Source of the DNA: Paracoccus solventivorans
GTDB lineage: Bacteria; Pseudomonadota; Alphaproteobacteria; Rhodobacterales; Rhodobacteraceae
DNA length: 64,000 bases
Assembly (NCBI RefSeq): GCF_900142875.1
Contig: NZ_FRCK01000002.1
Location: forward strand, 434,001 to 498,000
Reading direction: 5' to 3'
A program made the translations under genes and the position numbers. This document shows, piece after piece, positions 45,009 through 53,700 of this stretch (position 1 is the first letter of the stretch; each line of letters starts with the position of its first letter). Under the pieces are notes generated by a model. That model did no database searches, had not been told where the DNA came from, and saw only the letters and a list, made by a program, of their open reading frames with translations.

Positions 45009-45809
45009 TCAGAGGCTCGCCGCCAGCGTCTGGAGCCGGGCCAGCGCCCGGTCCCGGCTGTCCTCGCCCCCCTCGCCGGGGTGGTCGATATGGGCGCAGG
45101 TCAGCACCGCCACCGCCTCGTCCCCCGGCCCGCGCACCGGCACGCTGATGTCGGTGACGCCGACGAACTGCGCCGAGGGCGCCACCCGCGCCCCCTGCTC
45201 GCGCACCTCGGCCAGATGTCCGGCGATGGCGGCCAGCCGGGCGCCGGCATCGGCGATGCCCCACAGGCGCAGGGTCTCGGCCAGGCGGTCGGGGTGCTGG
45301 AACGCCAGCAGCGCCAGCCCCGAGCCGGTGGCGAACAGGTCCAGCAGCCCGCCGACCCGGCCCCTGAACTCCCAATGCCCCTGCGGGCTGGCCTGGGCGA
45401 TGATGATGCCGTGGCCGTGTTCGGGGACGACCAGATGGCAGGACTGCCGCACCTCGATCGCGAACTCGTCCATCATCGGCTGCGCCTGCGCCACCAGCCG
45501 GCGCAGCGGCGGATGGCGGGTGCCCAGATTGAATAGCTTCATGCTCAGCGCATAGCGGTCGCCGCCCTCGACGCGCGAGACATAGCCGCGCACCACCAGC
45601 CGTTCCAGCATCCGGTAGATCTGCGAAGGGCTGACCCCCATCAGCTTGACGATTTCCGCCCGCGTCAGCCCGCGGGGCTGCTCGGCCAGGACTTCGAGAA
45701 TGTCGAGCCCCTTGTCCAGCGCCGGGGCGCGATAGCGGTCGGCGGCGTCGGCAGGGGCGGATCGGTCCTCGGCGGCCGGCCCGGCATCGAAATGGCTGGT
45801 CAAGAACAT
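45009..45809 (-). CDS. IclR-family transcriptional regulator
   Basis: 266 residues. The N-terminal winged helix (LDILEVLAEQPRGLTRAEIV, SPSQIYRMLERLVVRGYVSR) is followed by the IclR ligand-binding domain with the segments FATGSGLALLAF and TDISVPVRGPGDEAVAVLTC. The start at 45809 is preceded by GGGGGA. It is divergent from the L-fuconate genes, and paired TGTTC half-sites lie in the gap, so it very likely controls that operon in response to a pathway acid. Confidence 0.88.
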   Translation of the reverse strand: MFLTSHFDAGPAAEDRSAPADAADRYRAPALDKGLDILEVLAEQPRGLTRAEIVKLMGVSPSQIYRMLERLVVRGYVSRVEGGDRYALSMKLFNLGTRHPPLRRLVAQAQPMMDEFAIEVRQSCHLVVPEHGHGIIIAQASPQGHWEFRGRVGGLLDLFATGSGLALLAFQHPDRLAETLRLWGIADAGARLAAIAGHLAEVREQGARVAPSAQFVGVTDISVPVRGPGDEAVAVLTCAHIDHPGEGGEDSRDRALARLQTLAASL

Positions 45810-45893
45810 TCCCCCGGCTGACAGTCGGCTAGGCCGACGCTCTCTTACGGCATCGCGCAGGCGACTGCAGCGCAAAAAATACCTTGCGTCAAC

Positions 45894-45928
45894 TGTTCAC
45901 CTATGAATAATCTGTTCATATCCGAACA
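45894..45928. promoter_or_regulatory. Paired inverted repeats, probable IclR operator
   Basis: TGTTCACCTATGAATA (45894-45909) and TGTTCATATCCGAACA (45913-45928) are two imperfect palindromes with TGTTC arms, 19 bases apart centre to centre. They are in the gap between the IclR gene and the operon it faces, just upstream of the dehydrogenase ribosome site (GGGAGGGG). Two sites in helical phase suit a tetrameric IclR regulator. Confidence 0.5.
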
Positions 45929-45950
45929 AGCAGATGGCGGGAGGGGTCAC

Positions 45951-46697
45951 ATGCGTCTGGAAGGAAAATCCATCCTGGTGACGGCGGCAGGCCAGGGAAT
46001 CGGCCGCGCCAGCGCAGTGGCGCTTGCGGCCGAGGGCGCGCGGGTGATCGCCACCGACGTCGATGCGGCGCTGCTGCGCGGGCTGGACGGCACCGCGGGG
46101 GTCGAGACCGCCGCGCTGGACGTGACCGACGCCGCCGCCATCCGCGACATCGCCGCCCGCGTCGGCGCGCTGGACGGGCTGTTCAACTGCGCCGGCATGG
46201 TCGCCAACGGCAATCTGCTGCAGATGAGCGACGAGGACTGGGACCGCAGCGTCGCGCTGAACGTCACCTCGATGGTGCGGCTGACCCGGGCGCTGCTGCC
46301 GGGGATGCTGGAGCGCGCCGCGGAAACGGGCACCGCCTCGATCCTGAACATGGCCTCGATGGCCTCGTCGGTGAAGGGCTTCGTCAACCGTACCGCCTAT
46401 GGCGCGACCAAGGCGGCGGTCATCGGGCTGACCAAGGCCATCGCCGCCGATTTCGTGGCCCAGGGCATCCGCTGCAACGCGCTGTGCCCGGGCACGGTCG
46501 ACACCCCCAGCCTGCGCGGGCGGATCGCGGCCTCGGCCGACCCGGTGCAGGCGGAAAAGGACTTCATCGCCCGCCAGCCCATGGGGCGGCTGGCCACGGT
46601 CGACGATATCACCCCGATGGTGGTCTATCTGCTGTCGGACGAAAGCCGCTTCGTTTCCGGGCAGGCGCTGCTGGTCGACGGCGGCGTGACGATCTGA
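45951..46697 (+). CDS. Short-chain dehydrogenase, probable 2-keto-3-deoxy-L-fuconate dehydrogenase
   Basis: 248 residues. The cofactor loop is TAAGQGIGRASAV. The acidic residue after the second strand (ATDVDAALL) favours NAD. The catalytic serine is in NMASMASS and the Tyr-x3-Lys in TAYGATKAAV. The C-terminal DGGVTI is usual. The sequence is of the BDH2-like group, to which the L-fucose pathway dehydrogenase belongs. The neighbouring fuconate dehydratase and FAH hydrolase support oxidation of 2-keto-3-deoxy-L-fuconate to the 2,4-diketo acid. The ATG at 45951 has an excellent ribosome site. Confidence 0.85.
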   Translation: MRLEGKSILVTAAGQGIGRASAVALAAEGARVIATDVDAALLRGLDGTAGVETAALDVTDAAAIRDIAARVGALDGLFNCAGMVANGNLLQMSDEDWDRSVALNVTSMVRLTRALLPGMLERAAETGTASILNMASMASSVKGFVNRTAYGATKAAVIGLTKAIAADFVAQGIRCNALCPGTVDTPSLRGRIAASADPVQAEKDFIARQPMGRLATVDDITPMVVYLLSDESRFVSGQALLVDGGVTI

Positions 46698-46749
46698 GCC
46701 GCCGCCCCGCCTCGGCCCTGCCCCCTGCCCGCCATAACATGAGGACCCG

Positions 46750-47592
46750 ATGAAACTGCTGCGCTTTGGACCGCCCGGACAGGAACGCCCCGGAATCCTG
46801 GACGCCGAGGGCCGCATCCGCGATCTCTCCGCCCATGTCGACGACCTTGCCGGCGAGGTGCTGACCCCCGAGGGGCTGGCCCGCATCGCCGCGCTGGACC
46901 CCGCAACCCTGCCGCTGGCCGAGGGCGCACCCCGCATCGGCCCGTGCGTCGGCCGCGTCGGCAAGTTCATCTGCATCGGCCTGAACTACGCCGACCACGC
47001 CGCCGAAACCGGCGCCGCGATCCCGGATGAGCCCATCGTCTTTGCCAAATGGACCAGCGCCATCTGCGGTCCCGACGACGACGTGGAAATCCCCCGCGGC
47101 TCGACCAGGACCGATTGGGAGGTCGAGCTGGGCGTGGTGATCGGCAAGGGCGGCCGCTACATCGACGAGGCCGAGGCGCTGTCCCATGTCGCGGGCTATT
47201 GCGTGATCAACGACGTGTCCGAGCGCGAATGGCAGCTGGAGCGCGGCGGCAGCTGGGACAAGGGCAAGGGCCACGACACCCACGGCCCGATCGGCCCCTG
47301 GCTGGTCACCCCCGACGAGGCCGGGGACGTGCACGATCTGAAGATGTGGCTGGAGGTGGACGGGCGGCGCTATCAGGACGGCTCGACCGCCACCATGATC
47401 TTCAAGGTGCCGGAGATCATCGCCTATGTCAGCCGCTTCCTGTCGCTGCAGCCGGGCGACGTGATCTCGACCGGCACGCCCCCCGGGGTCGGGCTGGGGC
47501 AGAAGCCGCCGGTGTTCCTGAAGGGCGGCGAGGTGATGCGGCTGGGGATCGAGGGCCTGGGCGAGCAGACCCAGAAGGTGGTGCAGGCATGA
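46750..47592 (+). CDS. Fumarylacetoacetate-hydrolase family enzyme, probable 2,4-diketo-3-deoxy-L-fuconate hydrolase
   Basis: 280 residues. The FAH fold is marked by CIGLNYADHAAETG, the metal-binding acids in DWEVELGVVIGKGG and the end motif STGTPPGVGLG. The enzyme would split 2,4-diketo-3-deoxy-L-fuconate into pyruvate and L-lactate. The gene lies between the dehydrogenase and the fuconate dehydratase and overlaps the latter by ATGA, so the three form the whole lower pathway. Confidence 0.88.
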   Translation: MKLLRFGPPGQERPGILDAEGRIRDLSAHVDDLAGEVLTPEGLARIAALDPATLPLAEGAPRIGPCVGRVGKFICIGLNYADHAAETGAAIPDEPIVFAKWTSAICGPDDDVEIPRGSTRTDWEVELGVVIGKGGRYIDEAEALSHVAGYCVINDVSEREWQLERGGSWDKGKGHDTHGPIGPWLVTPDEAGDVHDLKMWLEVDGRRYQDGSTATMIFKVPEIIAYVSRFLSLQPGDVISTGTPPGVGLGQKPPVFLKGGEVMRLGIEGLGEQTQKVVQA

Positions 47593-48866
47593 CCCGCATC
47601 ACCGGCCTGCGCAGCATCGACGTGCGGTTCCCGACCAGCCAGGCGCTGGACGGCTCGGACGCGATGAACCCCGACCCGGATTATTCCGCGGCCTATGTCA
47701 TCCTGGAAACCGACGGCCCCCATCAGGGCCACGGGCTGACCTTCACCATCGGCCGCGGCAACGAGATCTGCATCGCCGCCATCGAGGCGCTGCGGCCGCT
47801 GGTCGTCGGGCTGGATCTGGACTGGATCGCCGCCGACATGGGCCGGTTCTGGCGCCATGTGACCAGCGACAGCCAACTGCGCTGGATCGGCCCCGACAAA
47901 GGCGCGATCCACCTGGCCACCGGCGCGGTGGTCAACGCCGCCTGGGACCTGTGGGCCAAGGCCGCGGGCAAGCCGGTCTGGCAGCTGGTGGCCGAGATGT
48001 CGCCCGCGGAGCTGGTGCGCTGCATCGACTTCCGCTACCTGACCGACTGCATCACCCCCGAATGGGCGCTGGATTTCCTGACGAAGCAGGCCGAGGGCAA
48101 GCAGGCCCGCATCGAGACGCTGCTGCGCGAGGGCTATCCCTGCTACACCACCTCGGCCGGCTGGCTCGGCTATGACGACGACAAGCTGCGCCGCCTGTGC
48201 CGCGAGGCGGTGGACGCGGGCTTCAGCCACATCAAGATGAAGGTCGGCCGCGATCTGGACGACGACATCCGCCGCCTGACCATCGCGCGCGAGACCGTCG
48301 GCCCGGATGTGCGGCTGATGATCGACGCCAACCAGGTGTGGGAGGTCGATCAGGCCATCGACTGGGTGAAGAAGCTCGCCTTCGTGAACCCGTGGTTCAT
48401 CGAGGAACCCACCAGCCCCGACGATATCGCCGGCCACCGCAAGATCCGCCAGGGCGTGGCCCCGGTCGAGGTCGCCACCGGCGAGATGTGCCAGAACCGC
48501 ATCATGTTCAAGCAGTTCATCATGGAAGGCGCCATCGACGTGGTGCAGATCGACAGCTGCCGGCTGGGCGGGCTGAACGAGGTGCTGGCGGTGATGCTGA
48601 TGGCGGCGAAATACGGGCTGAAGGTCTGCCCGCACGCCGGCGGCGTCGGCCTGTGCGAATATGTGCAGCACATGTCGATGATCGACTATCTGTGCATCAG
48701 CGGCACCCGCGAGGGCCGGGTGATCGAATATGTCGACCACCTGCACGAACATTTCCTTGACCCGGTGCGCATCGAGAACGCAGCCTACATGCCACCGGCC
48801 ATGCCGGGCTTTTCGATCGAGATGCGGCCGGAAAGCCTGGAAACCTATCGTTTTCAACCAAGCTGA
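47589..48866 (+). CDS. L-fuconate dehydratase
   Basis: 425 residues of the enolase superfamily (mandelate racemase subgroup). The N-terminus (VRFPTSQALDGSDAMNPDPD) and LTFTIGRGNEI are hallmarks of fuconate dehydratases (Xanthomonas FucD, human ENOSF1). The catalytic lysine pair is in HIKMKVGRD, metal ligands are in MIDANQVW, IEEPT and VATGEMCQN, and the base-side histidine is in CPHAGGVGL. The enzyme turns L-fuconate into 2-keto-3-deoxy-L-fuconate; family members also take L-galactonate more slowly. The upstream L-fucose dehydrogenase and lactonase genes are absent, so the free acid may be imported. Confidence 0.93.
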   Translation: MTRITGLRSIDVRFPTSQALDGSDAMNPDPDYSAAYVILETDGPHQGHGLTFTIGRGNEICIAAIEALRPLVVGLDLDWIAADMGRFWRHVTSDSQLRWIGPDKGAIHLATGAVVNAAWDLWAKAAGKPVWQLVAEMSPAELVRCIDFRYLTDCITPEWALDFLTKQAEGKQARIETLLREGYPCYTTSAGWLGYDDDKLRRLCREAVDAGFSHIKMKVGRDLDDDIRRLTIARETVGPDVRLMIDANQVWEVDQAIDWVKKLAFVNPWFIEEPTSPDDIAGHRKIRQGVAPVEVATGEMCQNRIMFKQFIMEGAIDVVQIDSCRLGGLNEVLAVMLMAAKYGLKVCPHAGGVGLCEYVQHMSMIDYLCISGTREGRVIEYVDHLHEHFLDPVRIENAAYMPPAMPGFSIEMRPESLETYRFQPS

Positions 48867-48892
48867 CACATCCCCGAGGGAGGAGACCCAAG

Positions 48893-49873
48893 ATGTCGTT
48901 GATGAGAAAGATCGGGCTGGGAACCGCGCTGGCGCTGACGCTGGCGCTGCCGGCGCTGGCCGCCGACGTGACGGTCAAGATCGCCTATGAGAACAACCCC
49001 GGCGAGCCGGTCGACCTGATGATGCAGAAATGGGCCGACCTGGTGAAGGAACGCTCCGAGGGCAAGGTCGAGTTCGAGCTTTACCCCTCGTCGCAGCTCG
49101 GCTCGAAAGAGGACATCATCGAGCAGGCCAAGATGGGGGTGAACGTCATCACCATCGCCGACGCCGGCTTCCTGGTGGACTATGACCCCGACATGGGCGT
49201 GCTTTACGGCCCCTATCTCGCCGACGACACGGAATCGCTGTTCCGCATCTATGACGGCGAATGGTTCAAGGAAAAGGAACTCAAGCTGCGCGATCAGGGC
49301 ATCCGCATCGTGATCCCCAACTACATGTACGGCGCGCGCCACATCCTGGCCAAGAAGAAGATCGAGACCCCGGCCGACATGGTGGGGCTGAAGATCCGCA
49401 CCCCCAACAACAACATGCAGATCAAGGCCATCGAGCTGATGGGCGGCACCCCCACGCCGATGCCGCTGGGCGACGTCTATCCGGCACTGACCCAGGGCGT
49501 GATCGACGGGGTGGAAAACCCGCTGACCGTGCTGCACGGGCAGAAGCTGGACGAACAGGCCAAGCAGCTGTCGATAGTGGGCTATGTCACCTCGGCCGCG
49601 TTCTGGCTGGGCGGGGAAAGCTATTTCCAGACCCTCGACCCCGAGGTCGCCAAGCTGATCGAGGACACCGGCTACGAGATCGGCGTCGAAAGCCAGAAGG
49701 TCGCCGCCCAGGACGAGGCCGACGCGCTCGAGGCGATGAAGGCGGTGGGCGTCGAGGTCACCACCCCCGACGTGGCCGCCTTCAAAGAGGCGACCAAGCC
49801 CTTCTACGAGCAGTTCCCCGAATGGACCCCGGGGCTCTATGACCGCATCCAGGCGGAAATCGCCGCGCAGTAA
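48893..49873 (+). CDS. TRAP transporter substrate-binding protein (DctP family), probable sugar-acid binder
   Basis: 326 residues with a signal peptide (ALALTLALPALAA). The conserved arginine for the substrate carboxylate is in VGLKIRTPNNNMQIK, and the next motif is YPALTQGVIDGVENPLTV. Its relatives in the DctP family commonly bind sugar acids, and the operon degrades L-fuconate, so L-fuconate or L-galactonate is the expected ligand. A strong ribosome site (GGGAGGAGA) precedes it. A hairpin directly after the gene probably sets a higher level of this protein than of the membrane subunits. Confidence 0.9.
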   Translation: MSLMRKIGLGTALALTLALPALAADVTVKIAYENNPGEPVDLMMQKWADLVKERSEGKVEFELYPSSQLGSKEDIIEQAKMGVNVITIADAGFLVDYDPDMGVLYGPYLADDTESLFRIYDGEWFKEKELKLRDQGIRIVIPNYMYGARHILAKKKIETPADMVGLKIRTPNNNMQIKAIELMGGTPTPMPLGDVYPALTQGVIDGVENPLTVLHGQKLDEQAKQLSIVGYVTSAAFWLGGESYFQTLDPEVAKLIEDTGYEIGVESQKVAAQDEADALEAMKAVGVEVTTPDVAAFKEATKPFYEQFPEWTPGLYDRIQAEIAAQ

Positions 49874-49889
49874 TCGCCACAGGACCTAC

Positions 49890-49915
49890 GGGCCGGCATC
49901 CGTGCCGGCCCTTTT
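49890..49915 (+). terminator. Intra-operon terminator/attenuator after the binding-protein gene
   Basis: Nine-base arms GGGCCGGCA and TGCCGGCCC around a TCCG loop, followed by TTTT, lie between the TRAP binding-protein and small-subunit genes. A partial stop here gives excess binding protein, as is usual in transporter operons. Confidence 0.75.
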
Positions 49916-49930
49916 GCAACGGAGCAAGCG

Positions 49931-50422
49931 ATGCGCTGGATAGACCGGACCGCCTCGGTGATAGGCGGATTGAGCCTTGTCGTGCTTGTCACCATCGTGG
50001 CCAGCGCGGTGTTTGCCCGCTATGTAATGGGCCAGCCGCTGGCCTGGACCGAAGAGGCCGCCGGGCTGCTGATGGTGTGGATCGTGATGATCTCGGCCAT
50101 CGGCACCGAGGCGCGGGGCGAGCACCTGACCATCGACATCATCGAGGGGTTCCTGTCGCCGAAGGGGCGGCGGGCGCTGATCGTCGTGGTCGGGCTGCTC
50201 TCCATCGGGCTGCTGGGGGTGATCGCCTGGTACGGCTGGGTGCTGGCCGAGGCGTCCGCCATGCGGCGCACCAACATCCTGCGGATCTCGTGGTTCTGGA
50301 TCTACCTGCCGGTGACGCTGGGCGCGCTGGGGGTGATCGTGGTCACGCTGCTGCGCATGGCCGGGCACCGGCCGGTCTCGGCCCCTTCCGTCCTTTCCGC
50401 CCATGTTGAGGCCGACGCATGA
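49931..50422 (+). CDS. TRAP transporter small membrane subunit (DctQ type)
   Basis: 163 residues with four helices and the family patterns PLAWTEEAAGLLMVWIVMIS and RGEHLTIDII. GGAG precedes the ATG. It overlaps the large-subunit gene by ATGA and works with it as the sodium-driven membrane part of the sugar-acid importer. Confidence 0.9.
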   Translation: MRWIDRTASVIGGLSLVVLVTIVASAVFARYVMGQPLAWTEEAAGLLMVWIVMISAIGTEARGEHLTIDIIEGFLSPKGRRALIVVVGLLSIGLLGVIAWYGWVLAEASAMRRTNILRISWFWIYLPVTLGALGVIVVTLLRMAGHRPVSAPSVLSAHVEADA

Positions 50423-51690
50423 GCTGGCTGATCGCTATCCTTCTGATGTTCGTGCTGTTTGCACTGAACATGCGGATCTATCTGGCGATGTTCGCCGCGA
50501 TCCTGGTCTATTTCCTGTTCTTCTCGAACCTGCCGCTGGCCATCGCGGTGCAGCGGATCGTGGCGCCGACGCAGAACTCGTCGCTTCTGGCGATCCCGTT
50601 CTTCATCCTGCTGGGCACGCTGCTGGGGGCCACCGCGGTGGCGCGGCGCCTGCTGGCGCTGGCCGACCTGCTGGTCGGGCGCATCCGCGGCGGCATGGGC
50701 CACACCAACGTCATGCTGTCGACGCTGATGGGCGGGATCTCGGCCTCGAACCTCGCCGATGCGGCGATGGCGACGCGGATGATCGTGCCGCAGATGATCC
50801 GGCAGGGCTATTCGCGGGGCGCGGCCTCGGCGATCACCGCCTGCGGCTCGCTGATCACCCCGATCATCCCGCCGGGGATCGCGCTGATCATCTACGGGCT
50901 GGTGGCCGATGTCTCGATCGGGTCGATGTTCATGGCCGGGATCGTGCCGGGGCTGCTGCTCTGCGCGCTGCTGCTGACCGCGGTCTACATCTACGCCCGC
51001 CGCCGCGGCATCCCGCCCTCGCGCGACAGCTGGCCCACGGCGTCGGAAACCCGCAGCGTGCTGTTTCAGGCCTGGCCGGCGCTGCTGCTGGTGGTGGTGA
51101 TTGTCGGCGGTATCCGCATGGGCATCTTCACCCCGACCGAGGCCGGCGCCATCGCCATCCTGATGACGCTGATCATCGGCTTCTTCATCTACCGCGACAT
51201 GAAGCCCGCCGACGTCGGGCGCGCGCTTGGCGACACCGCCCGGCAGACCGCGGCGATCCTGCTGGTGATCATGACCAGCTCGGGCCTGGCCTGGATCTTT
51301 TCCAACGAGCGCGCCGGCATCGCCATGGCTGAGTGGATCACCGGGCTGACCACCAACAAATACGCCTTCCTGGCCGCGGTGAACGTGCTGCTGCTGTTCC
51401 TGGGCATGTTCATCGAGGGCACCGCCCTGATGATCGTGCTGGTGCCGCTGCTCAAGCCGGTGCTGGCGCAGTTCGGCATCGACCCGGTGCATTTCGGCAT
51501 CGTCATCATCGTCAACCTGTCGATCGGCACGCTGACGCCACCGGTGGGAACGGTGCTGTTACTGGTCTGCAACCTGACACGGGCCACCATCGGCGAGTTC
51601 TTCCGCGAGGGCTGGATGTTCGTCGCCGCGCTGGTGATTGCGCTGCTGCTGATCACCTATATCCCGGCGCTGTCGCTGGTGCTGGTCTAG
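50419..51690 (+). CDS. TRAP transporter large membrane subunit (DctM type)
   Basis: 423 residues, about 12 helices. The landmarks are TACGSLITPIIPPGIALIIY in the first half and its counterpart VNLSIGTLTPPVGTVLLLVC in the second. Such TRAP permeases with DctP-type binders often serve sugar acids. The gene closes the operon that starts at the dehydrogenase and is followed by the convergent KDG kinase gene. Confidence 0.92.
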   Translation: MSWLIAILLMFVLFALNMRIYLAMFAAILVYFLFFSNLPLAIAVQRIVAPTQNSSLLAIPFFILLGTLLGATAVARRLLALADLLVGRIRGGMGHTNVMLSTLMGGISASNLADAAMATRMIVPQMIRQGYSRGAASAITACGSLITPIIPPGIALIIYGLVADVSIGSMFMAGIVPGLLLCALLLTAVYIYARRRGIPPSRDSWPTASETRSVLFQAWPALLLVVVIVGGIRMGIFTPTEAGAIAILMTLIIGFFIYRDMKPADVGRALGDTARQTAAILLVIMTSSGLAWIFSNERAGIAMAEWITGLTTNKYAFLAAVNVLLLFLGMFIEGTALMIVLVPLLKPVLAQFGIDPVHFGIVIIVNLSIGTLTPPVGTVLLLVCNLTRATIGEFFREGWMFVAALVIALLLITYIPALSLVLV

Positions 51691-51747
51691 GGCCGCCGGC
51701 GGGGGGGGCCACCCCCGCCAGCACGCGACGCAGCCGGGGCGCGGGGC

Positions 51748-52656
51748 TCAGCCCCGCGCCTTTTCCATCGGCATCAGCGCCCCGTAATGCTGCACCACCC
51801 GGCTGGCCAGATCATGCCCGCGCCGCGCCGCCGCCTGCGGGTCCAGCCCCGCCAGCCGCGCCGCCAGATAGCCGGCGTTGAAGCTGTCGCCGGCGCCGGT
51901 GGTGTCGAGCGGGGTGACCGAGGGCAGCGGCGGCAGCGTCTCGGGGGCCTGCCGCTCCAGCGCCAGCGCCATCGGGCCGCCGCCGTTCTTGACCAGCACC
52001 TCGCCCGCCCCCAGCGCCGCATAGCGCCGCGCCGTGGCCTCGGGCGAGGCGTCGCCGAAATGCCGCGCCTCGTCGTCGTGGCTGGGCAGAACGATATCGG
52101 CCAGCGTCGCCGTCGCCTCGATCGCCGCGCACATGCTGGCCGCGTCGCGCCACAGCCGCGGCCGCAGGTTCGGGTCGAAGACCACCCGGCTGCCCGCCGC
52201 CCGCGCCCGGCCCAGCTGGTCCAGCATCACCGCGCGCCCTTCGCCCTCGAGCACCGCCATGGTGATGCCGCTGACATAGATCATCGCAGCGCCGGCCAGC
52301 GCCTGCCCCAGCCGCGCCGGGTCGGCGGCCAGCGTCCGCGCCGCCGAATTGTCGCGCCAGTAGGTGAAGGAGCGCTCGCCGTTCTCGAGGCTGATCATGT
52401 AAAGCCCCGGCGCCCGCTCGGGGTGGCGGGCGATCCGGCCGGTGCCGATCCCGGCGCCCTGCATGAAGCCCAGCATCGCCTCCGACAGCGGGTCGGTGCC
52501 GACCACAGTGAAATACTCGACCGCCCAATCCGCCGGCAGGCCCGCGCGCATGTACCAGGCGGTGTTCAGCGTGTCGCCTGCAAACCCCTGCCGCCACAGC
52601 CCCTCGCCCGCGTGGGACATCTCGACCATGCATTCCCCGACCGCGAGAAACCGCAT
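51748..52656 (-). CDS. kdgK: 2-keto-3-deoxygluconate (KDG) kinase, PfkB family
   Basis: 302 residues. The N-terminal GECMVEMS, the substrate loop FAGDTLNTAWYM and the C-terminal catalytic base motif DTTGAGDSFNAGYLA are typical of KdgK. It phosphorylates KDG, the product of the altronate dehydratase encoded 5 kb away, to KDPG for the Entner-Doudoroff aldolase. It follows the GntR regulator on the minus strand by 28 bases, so the two are probably co-transcribed. The KDPG aldolase is not in the window. Confidence 0.88.
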   Translation of the reverse strand: MRFLAVGECMVEMSHAGEGLWRQGFAGDTLNTAWYMRAGLPADWAVEYFTVVGTDPLSEAMLGFMQGAGIGTGRIARHPERAPGLYMISLENGERSFTYWRDNSAARTLAADPARLGQALAGAAMIYVSGITMAVLEGEGRAVMLDQLGRARAAGSRVVFDPNLRPRLWRDAASMCAAIEATATLADIVLPSHDDEARHFGDASPEATARRYAALGAGEVLVKNGGGPMALALERQAPETLPPLPSVTPLDTTGAGDSFNAGYLAARLAGLDPQAAARRGHDLASRVVQHYGALMPMEKARG

Positions 52657-52683
52657 CCGTTCTTCCTTGCTTTCCGAATGTTC

Positions 52684-53613
52684 CTAGGCCCGGGCATCCC
52701 CGGCCGGCGCATCGTCGCCGTTCCAGAGCACCGAGTCCATCAGCGTCCGCCGCGCCGTCGCCAGATGCGCATCCAGCGCCGCCGCGGCGCCGGGGGCGTC
52801 GCCGTCCAGCACCGCGGCGATGATCGCCAGATGCTCGGCGATGGCGGCGCGGTTACGGCGCTGCTCGTCGCGCTTGTTCCAGCGATAGTGGTAATGCACG
52901 ATGATCGCGATGGTGCGGCTGAAATCCAGCATGAAGCGGTTTTCGGCCGCCGCGCAGATCAGCCGGTGGAACTGCGCGTCCAGCGCCGGAAACGCGGCCA
53001 GCCCCGCGTCGTCCCCCTGCACCAGCGCCGCATGGGCGTCGCGCATCGCCGCGACCTCGGGCCGCAGCCGCTCGCCCGGCCCCGCCGCCGCCACCAGCAG
53101 CGGCAGGGCGTGACGCTCGAACATCTCGCGCACGGTGAACATCTCGGCGGCGAAGTCGCGGGTAAAGCCGTTCAGCACCCAATGCCGGTTGCGGCGCTTT
53201 TCGATCAGGCCGAACGGCTCGAAGCGGATCAGATACTCGCGCAGCGCCCCCAGCGGCACGCCAAAGCGGCGGGCCAGCTCGGCCTCGTTGAAGCTGGCGC
53301 CGGGGGGCAGCTCGCCCTGCAGCATCCATTGCAGGAACGGCTCTTCGATCTGGGCCAGCGGCGGCCGGGTCTCGGCCAAGTCGAAGCGATCGCCCGGGCG
53401 CGGCGCGCGCAGCAGCAGCTTGCGCCGCCCGTCCCAGGACAGCACCCCGATGCCCTCCAGATGCGCCAGCACCGCGCGAATCGTGGTGCGGCTGGCGCCC
53501 AGCTCGGCCGCCAGCGCCCCTTCGGGGCCCAGCTCGGCGCCTGGGGCCAGCCCCTCGAGCCGGTCGAGCTGCCGATTCACCAGCTTCTTGAACAGGTTCC
53601 TGTCGCGCGCCAT
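52684..53613 (-). CDS. GntR-family regulator with tandem winged-helix domains and FCD domain
   Basis: 309 residues. Two helix-turn-helix regions are visible: LAAELGASRTTIRAVLAHLE (about 34-53) and EAELARRFGVPLGALREYLI (about 108-127). A helical FCD ligand domain follows, with the metal and ligand histidines in FHRLICAAAENRFM and EHLAIIAAVLDGD. Most FCD regulators have one DNA-binding domain, so the tandem arrangement is unusual. It is divergent from the galactonate operon and probably represses it and kdgK, relieved by a sugar acid. Confidence 0.82.
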   Translation of the reverse strand: MARDRNLFKKLVNRQLDRLEGLAPGAELGPEGALAAELGASRTTIRAVLAHLEGIGVLSWDGRRKLLLRAPRPGDRFDLAETRPPLAQIEEPFLQWMLQGELPPGASFNEAELARRFGVPLGALREYLIRFEPFGLIEKRRNRHWVLNGFTRDFAAEMFTVREMFERHALPLLVAAAGPGERLRPEVAAMRDAHAALVQGDDAGLAAFPALDAQFHRLICAAAENRFMLDFSRTIAIIVHYHYRWNKRDEQRRNRAAIAEHLAIIAAVLDGDAPGAAAALDAHLATARRTLMDSVLWNGDDAPAGDARA

Positions 53614-53643
53614 CCGCACCCCGGCTTTGCAGTTGACCGGAAC

Positions 53644-53669
53644 GGTATTTATTAAATAAAGAACATACC
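53644..53669. promoter_or_regulatory. Palindromic operator between gntR and the galactonate operon
   Basis: An AT-rich 13-base palindrome TATTTATTAAATA (53646-53658) lies inside wider arms GGTAT (53644) and ATACC (ending 53669). It sits in the short gap between the divergent regulator and dehydrogenase genes. Being the only AT-rich patch here, it may hold both the promoters and the GntR site. Confidence 0.45.
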
Positions 53670-53700
53670 AGCAGAAAAATCGCTTCGAGGAACGCCCCGG

